A DNA stretch of 64,000 nt from Rhizophagus clarus (lineage: Eukaryota > Glomeromycota > Glomeromycetes > Glomerales > Glomeraceae): NCBI GenBank assembly GCA_015698045.1, contig BLAL01000208.1, positions 124,001 to 188,000 on the forward strand, read 5' to 3'. The position numbers and the translations under genes were made by a program. The notes under the pieces were generated by a model. That model did not search any database. It was not told the DNA's origin and saw only the letters and a list, made by a program, of their open reading frames with translations. Numbering within the stretch: the first letter of the stretch is position 1; every line of letters begins with the position of its first letter. Positions 10,384 through 23,300 of the stretch are shown piece after piece.

Positions 10384-13300
10384 ATATTTTGGTCGTAAAA
10401 TGAATAATTAATGAAGAAGTCAAATCTCGCATTTATATTTGAATTTTATAATGAATATAATTTTATTAATTATGTTAATTCGCAAGAAAACAAATAGCAT
10501 TCTAGTACTCGACACGTATTTTTGAATTTTTGCTATCATGTACTTTATTTTTTTTACCTAAATCAGATAATTTTCAGACAGGTGTGACCGCACCTTTTTT
10601 CATTTCCTATAATTAGATAATATGAATTTAACGCCTGAAATTATGAATTGTTTCCATTTTAACCGTATTTTGCTGTTATTAAGCACTCGAAAATATACAC
10701 TCCTGGCCAGATTTTGACCAGAAGTGTGAAACCTTGGCCGGCATAAATATAAAAAGAGAAAAAGAAAAAATACAAACAAAATTAAAATTCGTACTGTGAT
10801 AATAAAAGTACAGTAATTCATTTAAAAAAAGTAATGATCGCTAGCGAAACTTGGCGTCTTTTTTTTTATCTATTGAAATTCCAAAAATGGTCGAACTTTC
10901 TTTTGAATTTTGAACAATAATAAAAAATCGATAATATTGTTGTTTTTCACCATTGGTGATTTTATGCAATTATACGGTAAGTCTCAAGTTTGTGGCGTAT
11001 CAACCGTATCATGCTGTATTTACATGCATCCGTTTAGTTTATTTTAAAAAATTGGAAACTCATTAGTATTATGATTAAAAGCACCTATTGTTCTAAACAT
11101 TCAAACTAAACTATAGTAAGTGTAATAGAAGTGTTTTATCAAACACTTTTGTTCTGTGAAACATATTCTAGGAAATTATTTTCCGCGCCTCGCATCTTAT
11201 TTACAAGATTGATTATAACTACTCGTCCAAATGAAGATTACATTAAAAAAAAAAGATATTATTCATTGAAATCGCATCAATAAAGATCAATAAGTTAACC
11301 AAAACTTAAATTCAAACAAATTGATTATATTCATTTTTTTCATTGTCCTTCTTGATTTCTTTATTTGGTTAGAATTAGATTCTTTGTTATTCTGTCTTTC
11401 TAGATGTCGGTAATTGATAACATGATGTAGTATTTGTGGCTCAAGTTTGATTGTTGAAAAATAATACTAAACAATTTAATCCGTTCAAAATAAGTAGTAA
11501 TTTGTCCCTGAAATTTCCGAAATTTTTTTTTCATAATTAAAATTAGTAATCATCTCGTGAGAAAGGCAACTACCGATAATATCCAACTATCAGATACAAG
11601 AATATGCCCTTGTGGCTGTTACTGTTTTGTTACAAGGAGTCTGTTTACTTATGTACACATTTTGTTCATTTTATTATCGATATTTTTTTTTTTTAAAAAA
11701 AGAAAACTTTATTTAATTCTGTGACACTTTGTGATCTGTATACCCTGGGGTACTCCAGTGGGTACTCCGGGATCTTCGGTATATTTTATGAGAAAAGTCT
11801 GGTAACAAATCTCAATTAACAGTGAATAGTTTTTTTTTTTATAGTACAACAAATAAAGATGCAATTTCATAATAGTCGTTTAAAACTCCGGATCGACAAA
11901 ATAAAAACCTTTTGGTGCGCCATACATCTCTGGAAAATATTGGAGCTGATTGTATATTTTCTATAAAAAAAACAAAATGTATAAATTTCTTTTCAATGCC
12001 GTCAAACAAGACATCATATGTCCAAAAAATTAATTTTAGTAACTACAACTACGAGTAACCAAGCGAAAACTTCCGACCGATTGTGGCAAACTATTTTTTT
12101 TAAAAGGTAAATAAATTGGAGTTGTCACAAGCATGTACGATTTTAATTTTTATGATCAGACCTAGGAAAAATATAAATAAATTTTTTCTGTAATTTGTAT
12201 ACTATCATAACCGAAGATAGTTTTAAAGGTAACGGATTGTTAATGAATTTCATATTAATCCAGCAAATATCGAAAAAACGTGGTTAAATATTGGGCAGTA
12301 TTTACTATAAGATTATATCCTCAGTGTCATTTTACCTTTATTATGTATCAAAATTTATGTAACACCGAATTCTGTTTCATTAATTTTTACAGTTCAAGAC
12401 GACCCTTTCATATCAAATTTATAAATTTCATTTTACAAAACATTAATGATCTTATAATTTATAAAGGAAAAGTTTAAGAAAAAATTCTTAAAGGTTCATT
12501 ACACTATTTCCCAATGAGTTCAGCCTAATACCATTTTCATTATTAACGGAAAACTTAATTCCTAAAATAGATAATGTTAAATTCTTGAAAATTAAAGGTG
12601 AAACAAAATTAATGTCGATCATCGATCTGCCTTAAATGTTACGCAAATAATATGGATAGAAGTTAGAACTATACTTTCCATATAGATAGATATACGTAAA
12701 AAATTTCTGATGTCGAATTGTTATTATAATAAGTCATTGCTAAAAAGATCAATACGGATTTATTTTTCATTATCTTAATAAAGTTTTTGTTCCTTACTCT
12801 TTCCGAGCGAGTAATACAATTTTTTTTTGTTTTTCTTTTGTGCAAATAATTTTCTTCATCCCTTTTCTTCTATTATTTAGTATAACTCATAAGTCTTCGA
12901 ATATTGGCGAGCTTAGTGTAAACCAATGAATGTATTTGTTTTTCCTTTTACTAAATAATTATGTCATTTAGTTTTATACGTTTGGTTTGTAACAAATAAA
13001 ATAAACATACATTATAAAATTTGTAATGTGTCTAGAGTCTCAGTAATATCATAAAACAAATATACAAATATAAATATAAATTTAGACTTTAAAGAAAGGT
13101 TGATTTTTAATTACTGTATAATATTATTCTTACCCACCATTGTAAGCGGGATATTGGGTGCTACAAAAATGTCGATCCGTTTAAACATATATAGAAATCA
13201 TAGAAATAGGGTATGTCAAAAAAAAAAAAAAAAAAAAAATCTGTTTAAGCATATAGAAAGTAGAGTATACTCCGATTACTTAATCTTACGCCCTATGCAT

Positions 13301-14397
13301 CTTTAAATAGTACATCCAATACTCTGTATCGTTCTGATAATATTTGGAACTCAATGTAACAAATGACGCCCACTAACACAAAATAAATACGATAAATTAT
13401 AACCAAATTTATTTTATCATTAAATGCGTGATTACTGAGCATTAATTTGGTAAAGCAAATAGTTACAAAATTGCTTTAGATCTTGTTTTAGTATTAGGTT
13501 AGTAGGATTTATAAACAAGTTCATTGTTTTATACATTAATCATATCTTCCAATGTCAATAATTAAAAATTATTATCGATAGCTAGTAGTTGTGAACGATC
13601 TAAAATGACTTCCGGTTTCAATCAATTTGACTTATTCGACAATATCATCATATAGACATGCATTTAATTTTACTTGAATTTAGACGCGAAGCTGAAGTAA
13701 GGTGACTTATTATTCTTGTAAAAATTATCTATTTACTGTCACACTAATAAAGAGACCAATGAGTTAAACAAAACTTTAATTTAAACAAAACAGTTATGTG
13801 TTCATTTTTCATTGTCCTCTTTTTTTTATTTGCTTAGGATTAGGTTCTTTGTTATACTGCCTTTTTAGATATAATAGCTATTTGGCACGATAATCACTAT
13901 TGCATGTGATATGTCGATACGAGCTTTTTTTTTAAGTTTTGTTGAATGGATATCAATTTGGCTAAAAATTCTATTCCAATAAACTTCGCAGAATAAATAG
14001 ATTAGATGTCAACTTTTTATTAATCAATTTCATATTTATCATCTTTATGTTTCTGTACCAATGGTGATGTCGTTGCTCTATTACTTCTCGTGTACGTTAT
14101 GTTGAAGTGGGAAAACCAGTAGGATATCCACAATTCTGTCTTTAGCTATTAAAAGGTTTTTATATGCAATGGACCGTTTCCACTTTAATACGTGCCGCAG
14201 TTTATGCGAATATAAGAGTTTGGGTTAATAAAAGCTTGATTAAAATACTGATGCCAAATTGCCAATAAAATTGTCGATCACTTTAGAAATTTTATAAAAA
14301 ACCAATAGTGAACAAAACATTACGCCTATTTTGTTTGTTTCACGAATATTTTAAGATACATATGCAATAACCGGGTATTAAATATTAGTGCATTTTT
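10384..14397. other. Spacer between HMG copy 1 and the 14561 gene; diverged repeats, no gene
   Basis: No gene is seen. The spacer is a diverged relative of the one beside the intact HMG gene. Positions 10820-11160 align in the same order with about 31560-31830. Positions 11280-11410 and, as a second tandem copy, 13740-13880 resemble 31925-32060. Positions 14250-14300 resemble 32570-32650. A hairpin-forming pair, ACACTCCTGG with CCAGAAGTGT, lies at about 10694-10728. A poly-A run is at 13219-13239. Confidence 0.6.
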
Positions 14398-14410
14398 TAT
14401 ATAAAGAGTC
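14398..14410 (+). promoter_or_regulatory. Probable core promoter (TATA-like) of the 14561 gene
   Basis: TATATAAAGAGTC lies 150 bp upstream of the ATG. The identical 13-mer precedes the paralogue at 19741, although the two upstream regions are otherwise unlike. A shorter match (TATATAAAATACC) precedes the third, broken family member. Conservation of this word alone supports a core promoter role. Confidence 0.55.
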
Positions 14411-14560
14411 CTACTTCAACCCATCACCTTCTTTCAATCTTTTTTTAATAAAAAAAATTAAATCAAGTTTTCCTGAAATTGATTATAGACTTCTACCCCA
14501 TTCGTTAAATATATCATATAGGCTTATATACAATTTTATAATACAGTTTTAAGCTTAAAT

Positions 14561-15130
14561 ATGAACTCAAATTATTCAAATAATCAACTTTATGATTCTG
14601 GTAACAATCTCTCCTCCCAAATGAATCCTGCAACTAATTCACGTATGGATATTCCTTATGTGGATGTACAGAATGCTAACATCCATTTATCAAACCAATA
14701 TTACAACAATCTGGGGGGCTCGATGATGGAACAAGTCTCTGTAAATACAAATATCGTGCAAGACAACATTATCAATCAACTCGTCCATCCTAATGAATTT
14801 ACTTATAGACTTCCCAATGACCTTAATATTTATCACATCAAATGCAGAGAAATCTCAGTTCAATTATTAAATGATAACGAATCAAACATTAACTTTAATC
14901 AAAATGTGTATATATTTTATTATCGACAGCAGCAAAGTAATAATCGAATATATCAAATAGTTTGTGAAATAATTTCTCCCTCTTTTATTATTAATTTTTT
15001 AAATAAGTCTATTTATGGAATTGAAATTGAACAGAACATCGGATGTGAGGAATTGACCTTTAAATTTGATCAAAAAGAAAATCTTAAATCTTATTTAACA
15101 CAATATCTAAATCGTTTTTTATTGAATTAA
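14561..15130 (+). CDS. Uncharacterised 189-aa protein, HMG-neighbour family member 1
   Basis: A single uninterrupted exon with ATG at 14561 and TAA at 15128-15130. No known domain is recognised. The N-terminal third is rich in Asn, Ser and Gln (NYSNNQ, NNLSSQMN) and contains the motif RMDIPYVDVQNANIH. The C-terminal 110 residues look folded, with PNDLNIYHIKC, IYQIVCEIISPSFIINFLN, IYGIEIEQNIG and FKFDQKENLKSYL. No signal peptide or membrane segment is seen. The 190-aa protein at 19741 shares all these motifs, and a broken third copy is at 46537. All three are plus-strand and lie to the right of a minus-strand HMG locus or its spacer. A role with HMG factors is inference only. The preserved frame beside decaying relatives suggests a real gene. 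Confidence 0.75.
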   Translation: MNSNYSNNQLYDSGNNLSSQMNPATNSRMDIPYVDVQNANIHLSNQYYNNLGGSMMEQVSVNTNIVQDNIINQLVHPNEFTYRLPNDLNIYHIKCREISVQLLNDNESNINFNQNVYIFYYRQQQSNNRIYQIVCEIISPSFIINFLNKSIYGIEIEQNIGCEELTFKFDQKENLKSYLTQYLNRFLLN

Positions 15131-15284
15131 TTTTAAGATTATTTATTTTATTATGTTTATTTTGTCCAAAAATTAAGTTTAAAATAACAAAAATTACTAC
15201 CTTATTATTTCTTATTTTATGATGTTTTAAATTTTTTTTTTACTTCTTCGTGAAATGAATAGTACCCTAACCATGGCAAAAAAA

Positions 15285-16001
15285 GAACTACCCCAATAAC
15301 ACCACCAAAAAATTTTCGGTAACGTGACATTGTAGTACAAATCTAAAAATAGTAGATATATCGAACCGTAATAATTTTCATACTTCATGGTTCTCACTTC
15401 TCACTTTAATATTTAGTTTTTGCGTATTTTTCCCGTAACTTCGCCTTAAATGTATATTACTTTTTTTTATTATAGTTTGTTTATTCTATTCTATTCCTTA
15501 TTTTTATTGTGTTGTGAAAATAAAAACGCGTTTTTTTCGTATGAAATATAATATTTATTGAAAATTTTTTCGCGATCTTTGGAGTATTAAAAGTGAACAT
15601 CAAGTTTTGAGGAAGACTTTTCTATTTAATACATTATAAAAATTATCTTTTTATTACTGTTATTAAATTATATAAATAATATAAATAAAAATAATTTATT
15701 AAGCTTATTTTGATAAATAAAAACACTCAGTAAATTTTATAAAGTGAAAAGAATCATAAAAATATTTTAACAGTTAAATTTTAATAAACGTTTTTTGAAA
15801 TTTTTTATTAAGAACAAGCATTTTTAAGATAAATATTCTCTTTATTTTATTTATTTATTTTTTTTTTCTTTTGAAAAACAACAAAACCACAACCGCAAAA
15901 ATTTTCTAAGATAAATGTTGTATAAAATAAATCTGACCAATAAAATTCATCGAGTCACGTTTAATACCGAAAATTTTTTGGTGGTGTTCTTGGGGTAGTT
16001 C
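15285..16001. mobile_element. Inner 717-bp MITE inserted in the left TIR of the outer element
   Basis: The ends are GAACTACCCCAATAACACCA at 15285 and, reverse-complemented from 16001, GAACTACCCCAAGAACACCA. Both continue with CCAAAAAATTTTCGGT, then ACGTGAC after a small gap. Seven A lie directly on each side (15278-15284 and 16002-16008), while the uninterrupted right TIR of the outer element has eight A in one run. Insertion into this A run with duplication of several A explains the arrangement. The interior is AT-rich and non-coding. Confidence 0.88.
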
Positions 16002-16700
16002 AAAAAAAGTGACAGTCACGTGATTTCGGCCTGATCCGACTACAAAACCTGTACCACTACATATATATCAACCATTTACGCGCGCTTGTTTATTATTTTC
16101 CCTATTTTCCTTACATTTTCTTTCGCGACTCTTTATTAATAACTTTAATAACTTTAATTTTATGAATATTATAGGTATCTTTATTATCAATATTTTTTTC
16201 TCCAATTATAAAAAAATTTCATCATCAATATTTTTCTCAAATTTTAAATTTTATTATTATAAAATAAGTGGTTTCTCACCAAGTATTATCTAATATCTAT
16301 TTAATTGTTCCCCCTCAGTTTTTTATCGGTACAGAGGTTCCTTAAATACTGTATGTTTTTATTGAGGGAAAAAAAAGAGATTTTTTTTATGGCAAAAAAA
16401 AAAAAAAAAAAAAAAAATTCGGTAAGTGTTTTCTTGTTAACATTTGTAAAGGCATGTTGTTTTGAAAAATATTAGAGGAGCAAATATTATTTTATTAAAT
16501 ATTAGAGGAGCAAGTGTTGTTTTGTTAAGAGCAAGTTTTTTTTCATTAAATTTATATAAAAACCAGTTTTTTCATTAAGAAACAAAGTACTTTTTTTGTT
16601 ATTAAATGTTAAGAAGTCCTCTCTTTAAGGACACGTTAAAAATATAAAATTCGTATCGTCTGGATCGGCATCATGTGACTGCCACTTTTTTTTGCCGTGG

Positions 16701-16891
16701 CTACCCTATAAAAAAAGAATGTCCAGAAAATGTCTGTCTATCCAGAAAATGTCCGGAATATTGATTTTCTGGACATTTGACCCGAACCCTAATGTCCGGA
16801 ATATTGCAAAATCCGGGACATTTTTTGATAGACAGAAATTTTCTGGACATTTTAGATGACAATTTCCGGACATTCTTTTTTTATAGGGCTA
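16701..16891. mobile_element. 185-bp MITE inserted in the right TIR of the outer element, TSD CTA
   Basis: CTA at 16701-16703 and 16889-16891 flanks an element that starts CCCTATAAAAAAAGAATGTCC and ends with the complement. The interior contains several TGTCCGGAAAT-like words in both orientations. Removing the element and one CTA restores the outer TIR (GCCGTGGCTAGTGTACTA), which then matches the left TIR. A 3-bp duplication fits PIF/Harbinger-type MITEs (inference). Confidence 0.9.
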
Positions 16892-16908
16892 GTGTACTAT
16901 GAAATGAA

Positions 16909-17344
16909 GCTTCGACATAGTATTTATTTACGAAATATAGAATATGGAAATAATTTATTTATTTATTTATTGATTTTACATACAGTATAAAAAAACGGTA
17001 ATAAATTCTAGTCTTCGTTTAAAACTTTCTATTTAAAAGGTGTGTGTTGTTACAAATAGAGTTTGTATCCGTTATCCATTAAAAATGGATATCCGCAGAT
17101 ATTCGGATATCCGGGTTGAATGGATACAGGATTCGAATCTTTAATCACGAATAAATAGCCCACACCATTTTGAAAATGGCGATAAAATAAGAAGATACTG
17201 AAAAAAAAACCTTAAATCACGGAGCCATTAAACATTAATCTTATGTTTATTACTAATTGGAGAGAACAATTAAAATATTTATCTGATATATATATGAGAT
17301 TTAATCTGAAATATAAGATTAATATCTTATATTATTCACTATCT
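16909..17344. other. Intergenic, short inverted GGATATCCG motifs
   Basis: No gene is seen. At 17065-17135 GTATCCGTTATCCATT is followed by several GGATATCCG words and by AATGGATACAGGATTC, an imperfect inverted arrangement typical of a decayed small foldback element. Confidence 0.4.
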
Positions 17345-19318
17345 CGTATTATTATGACAAATGATAACAGGTTAAATATAAATCACAAAGGTTTTAAGGA
17401 AAAAATTATAAATGACCATCATTGTGTTTATTACGATTAAAAATACAATAAGAAGTCGGCTTTTTGTTTGTCAATTTTGTTAACGCTTTAAACAAAATCT
17501 GTGATACTTTGTGTGATAATTAGGTTCGAACTTACCTATTTCTACTAATGAACTTGGATTCGTGAAGGATTATTAACTTGTCCCCGAAGTTAGAGGACAA
17601 TATTGTCAAATATATATATATATATATATATTTTTTAAAAAAAGATTTTTTACTGTAATAGTAATATATTATATTGCTGCGCATTTCATTTGTCGATCTG
17701 TTTAACGTATAAAACGATTGTGGTTCGGAATTTACCGATTATACACCATTTAGAAATCTTAATTTTATTTACCAAATGATTCTTTGATTTATTTCTTATC
17801 CGATGCTTCAATAGGCTTAGTAACTACCATATTCTGTTGAAGCTGTTAAAGTTTGTATAACGCCCAGTGATTTATAATGAGTATTACAGTCAAATCAGTC
17901 AAATCACGAATTTTGAATAAACAAACCCCTTTGTGACATAAGCATAAGGGCATTTGTCAAAATTTAATAACAACGATTAAAACATTATATCAGGTCCACG
18001 GTTATTAATGAATCGATCTGGTCTATTTAATATATCAAACATATGCTTGAAATATAAAATTAAAAATAAATTTCCTGATTTTTATTATGAAAATGATCGA
18101 CAGCTTTGGAAAAAGGAGTACGCGTTGCACAAATTTTACGAATGCGCTGGAGTTTGGCATTTTTTTAAATAAATAATGTTGCTATTATAGTGACAACTGA
18201 ACCAACCAGAATTATGGCGTCGCTTATAATTATAATAAAGCCTCAGTGATTGTACATACTTTGATTGGTTAGTTATTATACGCTAATAAATAAATTTGTT
18301 TCAAAAAAGGCAACAGTAAATATAATGACTATTATAGTTGAGAAAGCTCACAGAGGCGAAACTGAAAACGATATAGTATGCTTAATTATATCAAGAAAGT
18401 AAGAATAAAAAACAAGCTGATAGTCAGCCTCTCAATAATTATGTTTTACTGAATATTTGCAAATATATTAGAGCTAATGATAATAAACTTTATAACAAAA
18501 AATTTTCTATTATAACTATTTTTCGTAAAACAATCAACAGTTGCCATTATATCTTATAACTACGTTTTTATATAGATGTTATTTATTAAAGTTTGTACTG
18601 GCATTTATACATAAATAATTGGGCGTGCGTCAGTAGAAAAGGGGGAAATCGACTTTTTTTTTGTAATTTTGGTTATTAAGCTAATTTTGTGCACATGACC
18701 GAGATCAGCAAAGTGGTCCCATAAAATAAATTTTGAAAAAAAAGTCGATTTCCCCTTTTCTACTGACGCACGCCCATATTTCTCAATGGCTGCAATTATA
18801 GATACGTGTCAATGATAACTAGAAAGGTATTAAAACAAAGGAAGCTTAATCTTAACCAAATAAAAGGAATTAATTAGGAAGCTAAGAATAATATAAAATA
18901 AAAGGACAATAAAAAATGAATGAACACAAAACCAATTTAAAGTTTGCTTAACATTCATTGGTGCGACTTAGTAAATAATTTCTTTTTTTAAAAAATAGAA
19001 TATACCTCATCTTATTTAGATTTACTCAATCTTATAAGTGGAGCATTGACCGCAATAGAGTTCCGTAGAATTGAAGTGTTTTGATAAAAAAAAACACTTT
19101 CTAAAAATTTCTTATCAGTAATTCATTACACTTTCTATAGCTTAGCTCAAACTTAAATACTTAAACAGATGCTTTTAATGATAATATATTTTTTGAACAA
19201 GTTAGATAAATGTAAATGCAGCATAAGCCACAAATTTAATCTTTATAATGATATAAATCATCAAATAAATTAAAAATCAACAATATTGTCGATTATTAAT
19301 TATTGTTCAAAGATATCA
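17345..19318. repeat. Long inverted repeat, left arm (~1.97 kb)
   Basis: This stretch is the reverse complement of 31563-33391 over nearly its whole length with few differences. The main difference is a 158-bp MITE present only here (18619-18776). The end at 19318 lies about 420 bp upstream of the 19741 gene; the matching end of the other arm lies about 590 bp upstream of the intact HMG gene. The two genes therefore point towards each other and share homologous distal upstream DNA. No gene is recognised inside the arm. Confidence 0.9.
18617..18778. mobile_element. 158-bp MITE with ~40-bp TIRs, absent from the other repeat arm
   Basis: GGGCGTGCGTCAGTAGAAAA, GGGGGAAATCGAC and a T run on the left are matched by the exact complement on the right. 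The sequence of the other inverted-repeat arm at about 32102-32120 is uninterrupted (AAATATTTATGTATAAAT). Comparing filled and empty sites gives a 2-3 bp duplication, TA or ATA, as in Tc1/mariner-type MITEs. No coding capacity. Confidence 0.92.
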
Positions 19319-19553
19319 AGTGATTAGAAGAATGAGACGCCAAAATTTTGCTATCAACTACTTATTTTGTAAATATGAACGCCATCACAACCACTACATA
19401 TTTATTTGATATGGTGCGAATTTTTAATCCCTTTACCGAACCATAAATCTTTTTTATACGTTCGTCAGTAAATATAAATAAATTCAACTAAATGGTGATT
19501 AATTTGGTTTGATTGACAGTCATTTCGTGCCATACCATTCACATATATAAAGA

Positions 19554-19566
19554 GTCTTCATTCTTT
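19554..19566 (+). promoter_or_regulatory. Probable core promoter (TATA-like) of the 19741 gene
   Basis: TATATAAAGAGTC is identical to the word at 14398-14410 upstream of the paralogue. It lies 175 bp before the ATG. Confidence 0.55.
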
Positions 19567-19740
19567 AATAATTGAAATAATTTTGTCAGGGATTTTAAAA
19601 TTTTCCTTAAAAATAAAATACGTATATTCGTACAGTCTTTGTAATTTAAATAATATCGCTTAATTTTGAGAAATATATTCGTTAAGTTTCGATTCAGTTA
19701 GAAAAGAAATTTTGTTTATTGCAAAAATTAAATTTAAAAT

Positions 19741-20313
19741 ATGGGCTCGAATAATCAATTTTTTGATTCCGATAACACTATATCCAACCTCGCGCCCCAA
19801 ACGAATTTCGAACAAGTGGTAATTGATCCACGTATGAATATCCCTTACGTAACTGTACAGAATGATGACATTCATTCATCAAACAATCATAAAGTCTTTA
19901 TGGGACAAATTTCGCAACCTCCAGTTGACACTATAAATTCGTCTATCGTACAAAATAAATTTAATCCCATTCATCCTATTGCATTCTTTTACCAACCACC
20001 TAATGATCTTTATATTTATCAAATCAGATGTAACGAAATTGAGATGTCAATTCAACTATTAAATGAACTTAGTAGTAACGTATCTAACAATCAAAACGGA
20101 TACAACTTCTTTTATCAACAACAAAGTGGAAGTCAAATTTATCAAGTGATTTGTAAAATAATTTCTCCCTCGTTTGTTATTAATCTTTTAAATAAAACCA
20201 TTTATGGGATTGAAATTGAACAAAATATTGGACATGAAGAATTAAGCTTCAAATTTGATCAAAAAGAAAATCTCAAGTATTATTTAACCCAATACCTAAA
20301 TTGTTTTTATTGA
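19741..20313 (+). CDS. Uncharacterised 190-aa protein, HMG-neighbour family member 2
   Basis: A single exon with ATG at 19741 and TGA at 20311-20313. It is an evident paralogue of the protein at 14561: shared RMNIPYVTVQNDDIHSSN, PPNDLYIYQIRCNEI, SQIYQVICKIISPSFVINLL, IYGIEIEQNIGHEELSFKF and DQKENLKYYLTQYL. The C-terminal 110 residues are far better kept than the Asn/Gln-rich N-terminus, which suggests a constrained domain. No known domain, signal peptide or membrane segment is recognised. It lies just right of the left inverted-repeat arm and, unlike family member 1, next to the arm end that faces the HMG gene elsewhere. The function is unknown. Confidence 0.75.
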   Translation: MGSNNQFFDSDNTISNLAPQTNFEQVVIDPRMNIPYVTVQNDDIHSSNNHKVFMGQISQPPVDTINSSIVQNKFNPIHPIAFFYQPPNDLYIYQIRCNEIEMSIQLLNELSSNVSNNQNGYNFFYQQQSGSQIYQVICKIISPSFVINLLNKTIYGIEIEQNIGHEELSFKFDQKENLKYYLTQYLNCFY

Positions 20314-23300
20314 ATTAATTTTGTAAATCTTTTTAAGATCAGTCTATCATCAAGTTTATAATAGTAGAAAAACTAAGACTAATTAACTTATTTATTATGA
20401 TTTCGTCACCTTTAATAAGCTATTTCTTATTTTACAATGTTTAATAATTTTTTATATTGTGATTATTAATGGATTTCTAAGTATTATTGTTATTATGATC
20501 ATTGAATTTATTATAGCGTACTAAGTTATTAAATGTTATTTTAATATTTAATAAATACGTCAGCTGATTAATACAGTTTCACAAAAAAAAAATTTCGATA
20601 TGCGTGTAACATTATTTTTAGCCCAATTATTTTCTGTGATTAGCGATTACTTATTCACGTTAAATACAACCTTTTTTTGCTCTATTATACTATCTTTATA
20701 AGGATAGCCATATAGACGCGAAACACTTCTTTAATCTTTAAGCATCTTATCAATGAAAATAAGCCGCCGTTACTCAGCATTGAATTCTATCCCTAATTGT
20801 TAGTACATAAAGTAACCATATAATGTTATTCCGTCCATATGTTATTTTCTGCAACTTAAATATAATGAATAAATTATAATATAAAATTAATTTTATTCAT
20901 TAATTGTTAATACATATATTCTTTTTAGTAATACCACAACAGAATGCCACAATAAAAACTTTGTTTTACTTCACATATCTTACGATGTAAATATTTTCTT
21001 TTTTCTGACCTTCTGGTAAATGGATCATTAACACGTTCCACATTTATTAAAATTTTGTAACCGTTATGTTACCATTTGCTACAAATTATATAATTTTATA
21101 TAATTAATAATTGTTATAAAAGAATCTTTTAAATCTTTATTATATAAAAAACCAAGAAAATCGCAAATATCGCGAAGAATCTTTTTTTTTCAGTTATGGA
21201 ATCACTAAAGATTTCTGACTTTGAAATTTTTACACAAGTAAACTTAAAGTATTTATATTTGAAATCTAAAATAAGATCGCAGTAACAAATAGTAAATTAC
21301 AAAATTGTTCTTGATGTGAAAATAAAATATCGCAAAAATTGATCACAAGTCTCCACATCTTTCTGAAAAACCACTATAAATAAAAGAAAAACGAGACATT
21401 AGTGACGTTCCTAAATTATAAAAAAAAAATCACAAAATAACAAAATAAAATGGAATTTCAAAGTTCGGGTCAACATTCCTAAAATAAAAAAAGAGAAGAC
21501 CAAAAAAAATACCAAAAATAACAAAGCGAAACATCACTGTAATTTTAAAGTCCGAAGTCATTCATTTATTTGTATCACAAAATCGGTCACAAGATTTTCC
21601 GCCAATAAATTTTAGCGGCGTGACCCATATCAGGTGCAAAAAAAAAATAAAATTCATAAATATTTTTTAATACATAAATGAGATTTGATGACAAATGGGA
21701 TAGAATATGGGCGAGTTGGGATATTTTCCAATCTTATTAATGATCAAATTTCACAAGCTGTACCGTAAATCATATACTAGCTGTTCAGGGCTGATTGCGA
21801 ATGGAAAATATTTATGTTTCTGGAAAAAAATCTGCCTCACGTGACGGTATGACGTTTATTGTTCATATGACCAATTCGAACGTTAATTATATCCTAACAC
21901 GAAGAACCGAAAATACTAGCATAATTCATGATATGGATTCACGAAAATATTGGATACAGTGAAATTATTTAGATAAAATTTTTTATAGTGTATTTCATCT
22001 GTTATTGGTTTTCTAAGTTTGTAAAAAGAAACTTATTACTAAGGAGCCTATTTATTAAAAAAAAATTACAAATTGAATTGATGGAACTCTAAAATATTAA
22101 TAATGTTAATTCCGAAAAGATTCGTTTTTCAATCGCCGATGTGTATATAAACTATTTATTCCTAATGTATCATTTCTTTGGCTTGATTCTCAAATTAATC
22201 GTGAAAGTTTAACTGTTCTGCGCTTTGAATTTAGATGTTTTTTAACTAAAAGCAATATAATAATTAAAATAACCACCTTTTTAAGCAAATCAATCTGTTT
22301 GATTAGTATTAAAAGTTATTGGATATGAGTGGATTTCGTAGAATTACGCCATGCACTTGATTGTTTAGTTAGCTTCTTGAGTATCTAATATTTTTATCTA
22401 TTGTCAATTTTAAAACGATTGGTTATGTATTTTAACTCTTAACGCGTTCTTAATTCCTTTCCATATCTGCATAGAAAGGCATGCATGTGAATGATTTAAA
22501 TCGTTATATGTTGATAGTGAAATAACTAACTTCCTTCAAAGTTTTAAATTATAGTTTTGGTGATATAAAGATATATACGGTACGGTTGTACGCAGTATCG
22601 AGCTCGGAAAATTTTTTAAATTTGCCACATATTTAAAATTAAGAGTATAGTTTTTAATAATAGTACAACAACTATTCGTTATAAACTATATTGTTCTTAC
22701 CTCTTAAAATCGATGATTAACTAATGTAAATTCAAGAAAATGTCTTTCATTAGTATTTTACTATTTCGGTCATTTGTCGTGTTTGAATCAAAGCTTTCTC
22801 TTAAAGTCTTACTTTTAATATATAAAGGTCAAATGGGATTGGTGTTATTCTTCATATATTTTGATAAAAAGTTTTACAATATCTTTAATATCTTTGTTTG
22901 TTCATTACCAGATACGTAGCCGTTCCAAATGTCGTATATCATTAACTAATGATATTATTGACGCACCTACGAAACGAAAAGATTCGATGAATTTAATAAT
23001 AAAACATCCAATCAAAGCTTCGGAAGGTAAAGGTTTTGAATCGTAACACTAAGATTGGGCAAAGCTTTCATTTCTAAGTTCTCATTTAACCTATGTTGAT
23101 ATTAGATTTTAAAAAAAAAATTCCAGAATTAAAAATTGTTAAAATAGTTTCTCCGTCCATAATGATCATGCAGTGTGTTTACATGAAAGGACAATAAACC
23201 GAACATGATAATAGTTGATATTTCTACTACGTGACATATTATAAGTCGTTATCCTATAATCTACATATATTTATTTCTAATGATAATGAAACCAAGCTTA

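Larger units (their letters stand above)
15251..16908. mobile_element. Outer TIR element with 9-bp TSD (MULE-like), carrying two later insertions
   Basis: TGAAATGAA occurs at 15251-15259 and again at 16900-16908, giving a perfect 9-bp target duplication. The left end from 15260 reads TAGTACCCTAACCATGGC plus seven A. After the inner insertion it continues at 16002 with GTGACAGTCACGTGATTTCG and CCTGATCCGAC. The reverse complement of the right end reads TAGTACACTAGCCACGGC plus eight A, then GTGGCAGTCACATGATGCCG and ATCCAGAC. Without its two insertions the element is about 730 bp. No protein is encoded. The 9-bp duplication and long TIRs fit a Mutator-like non-autonomous element (inference). A long A run at 16388-16418 lies inside. 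Confidence 0.88.

Noticed and set aside
10694..10728. Small hairpin ACACTCCTGG/CCAGAAGTGT as a possible MITE
   Set aside because: Too short, with no target duplication and no second copy seen in the window.
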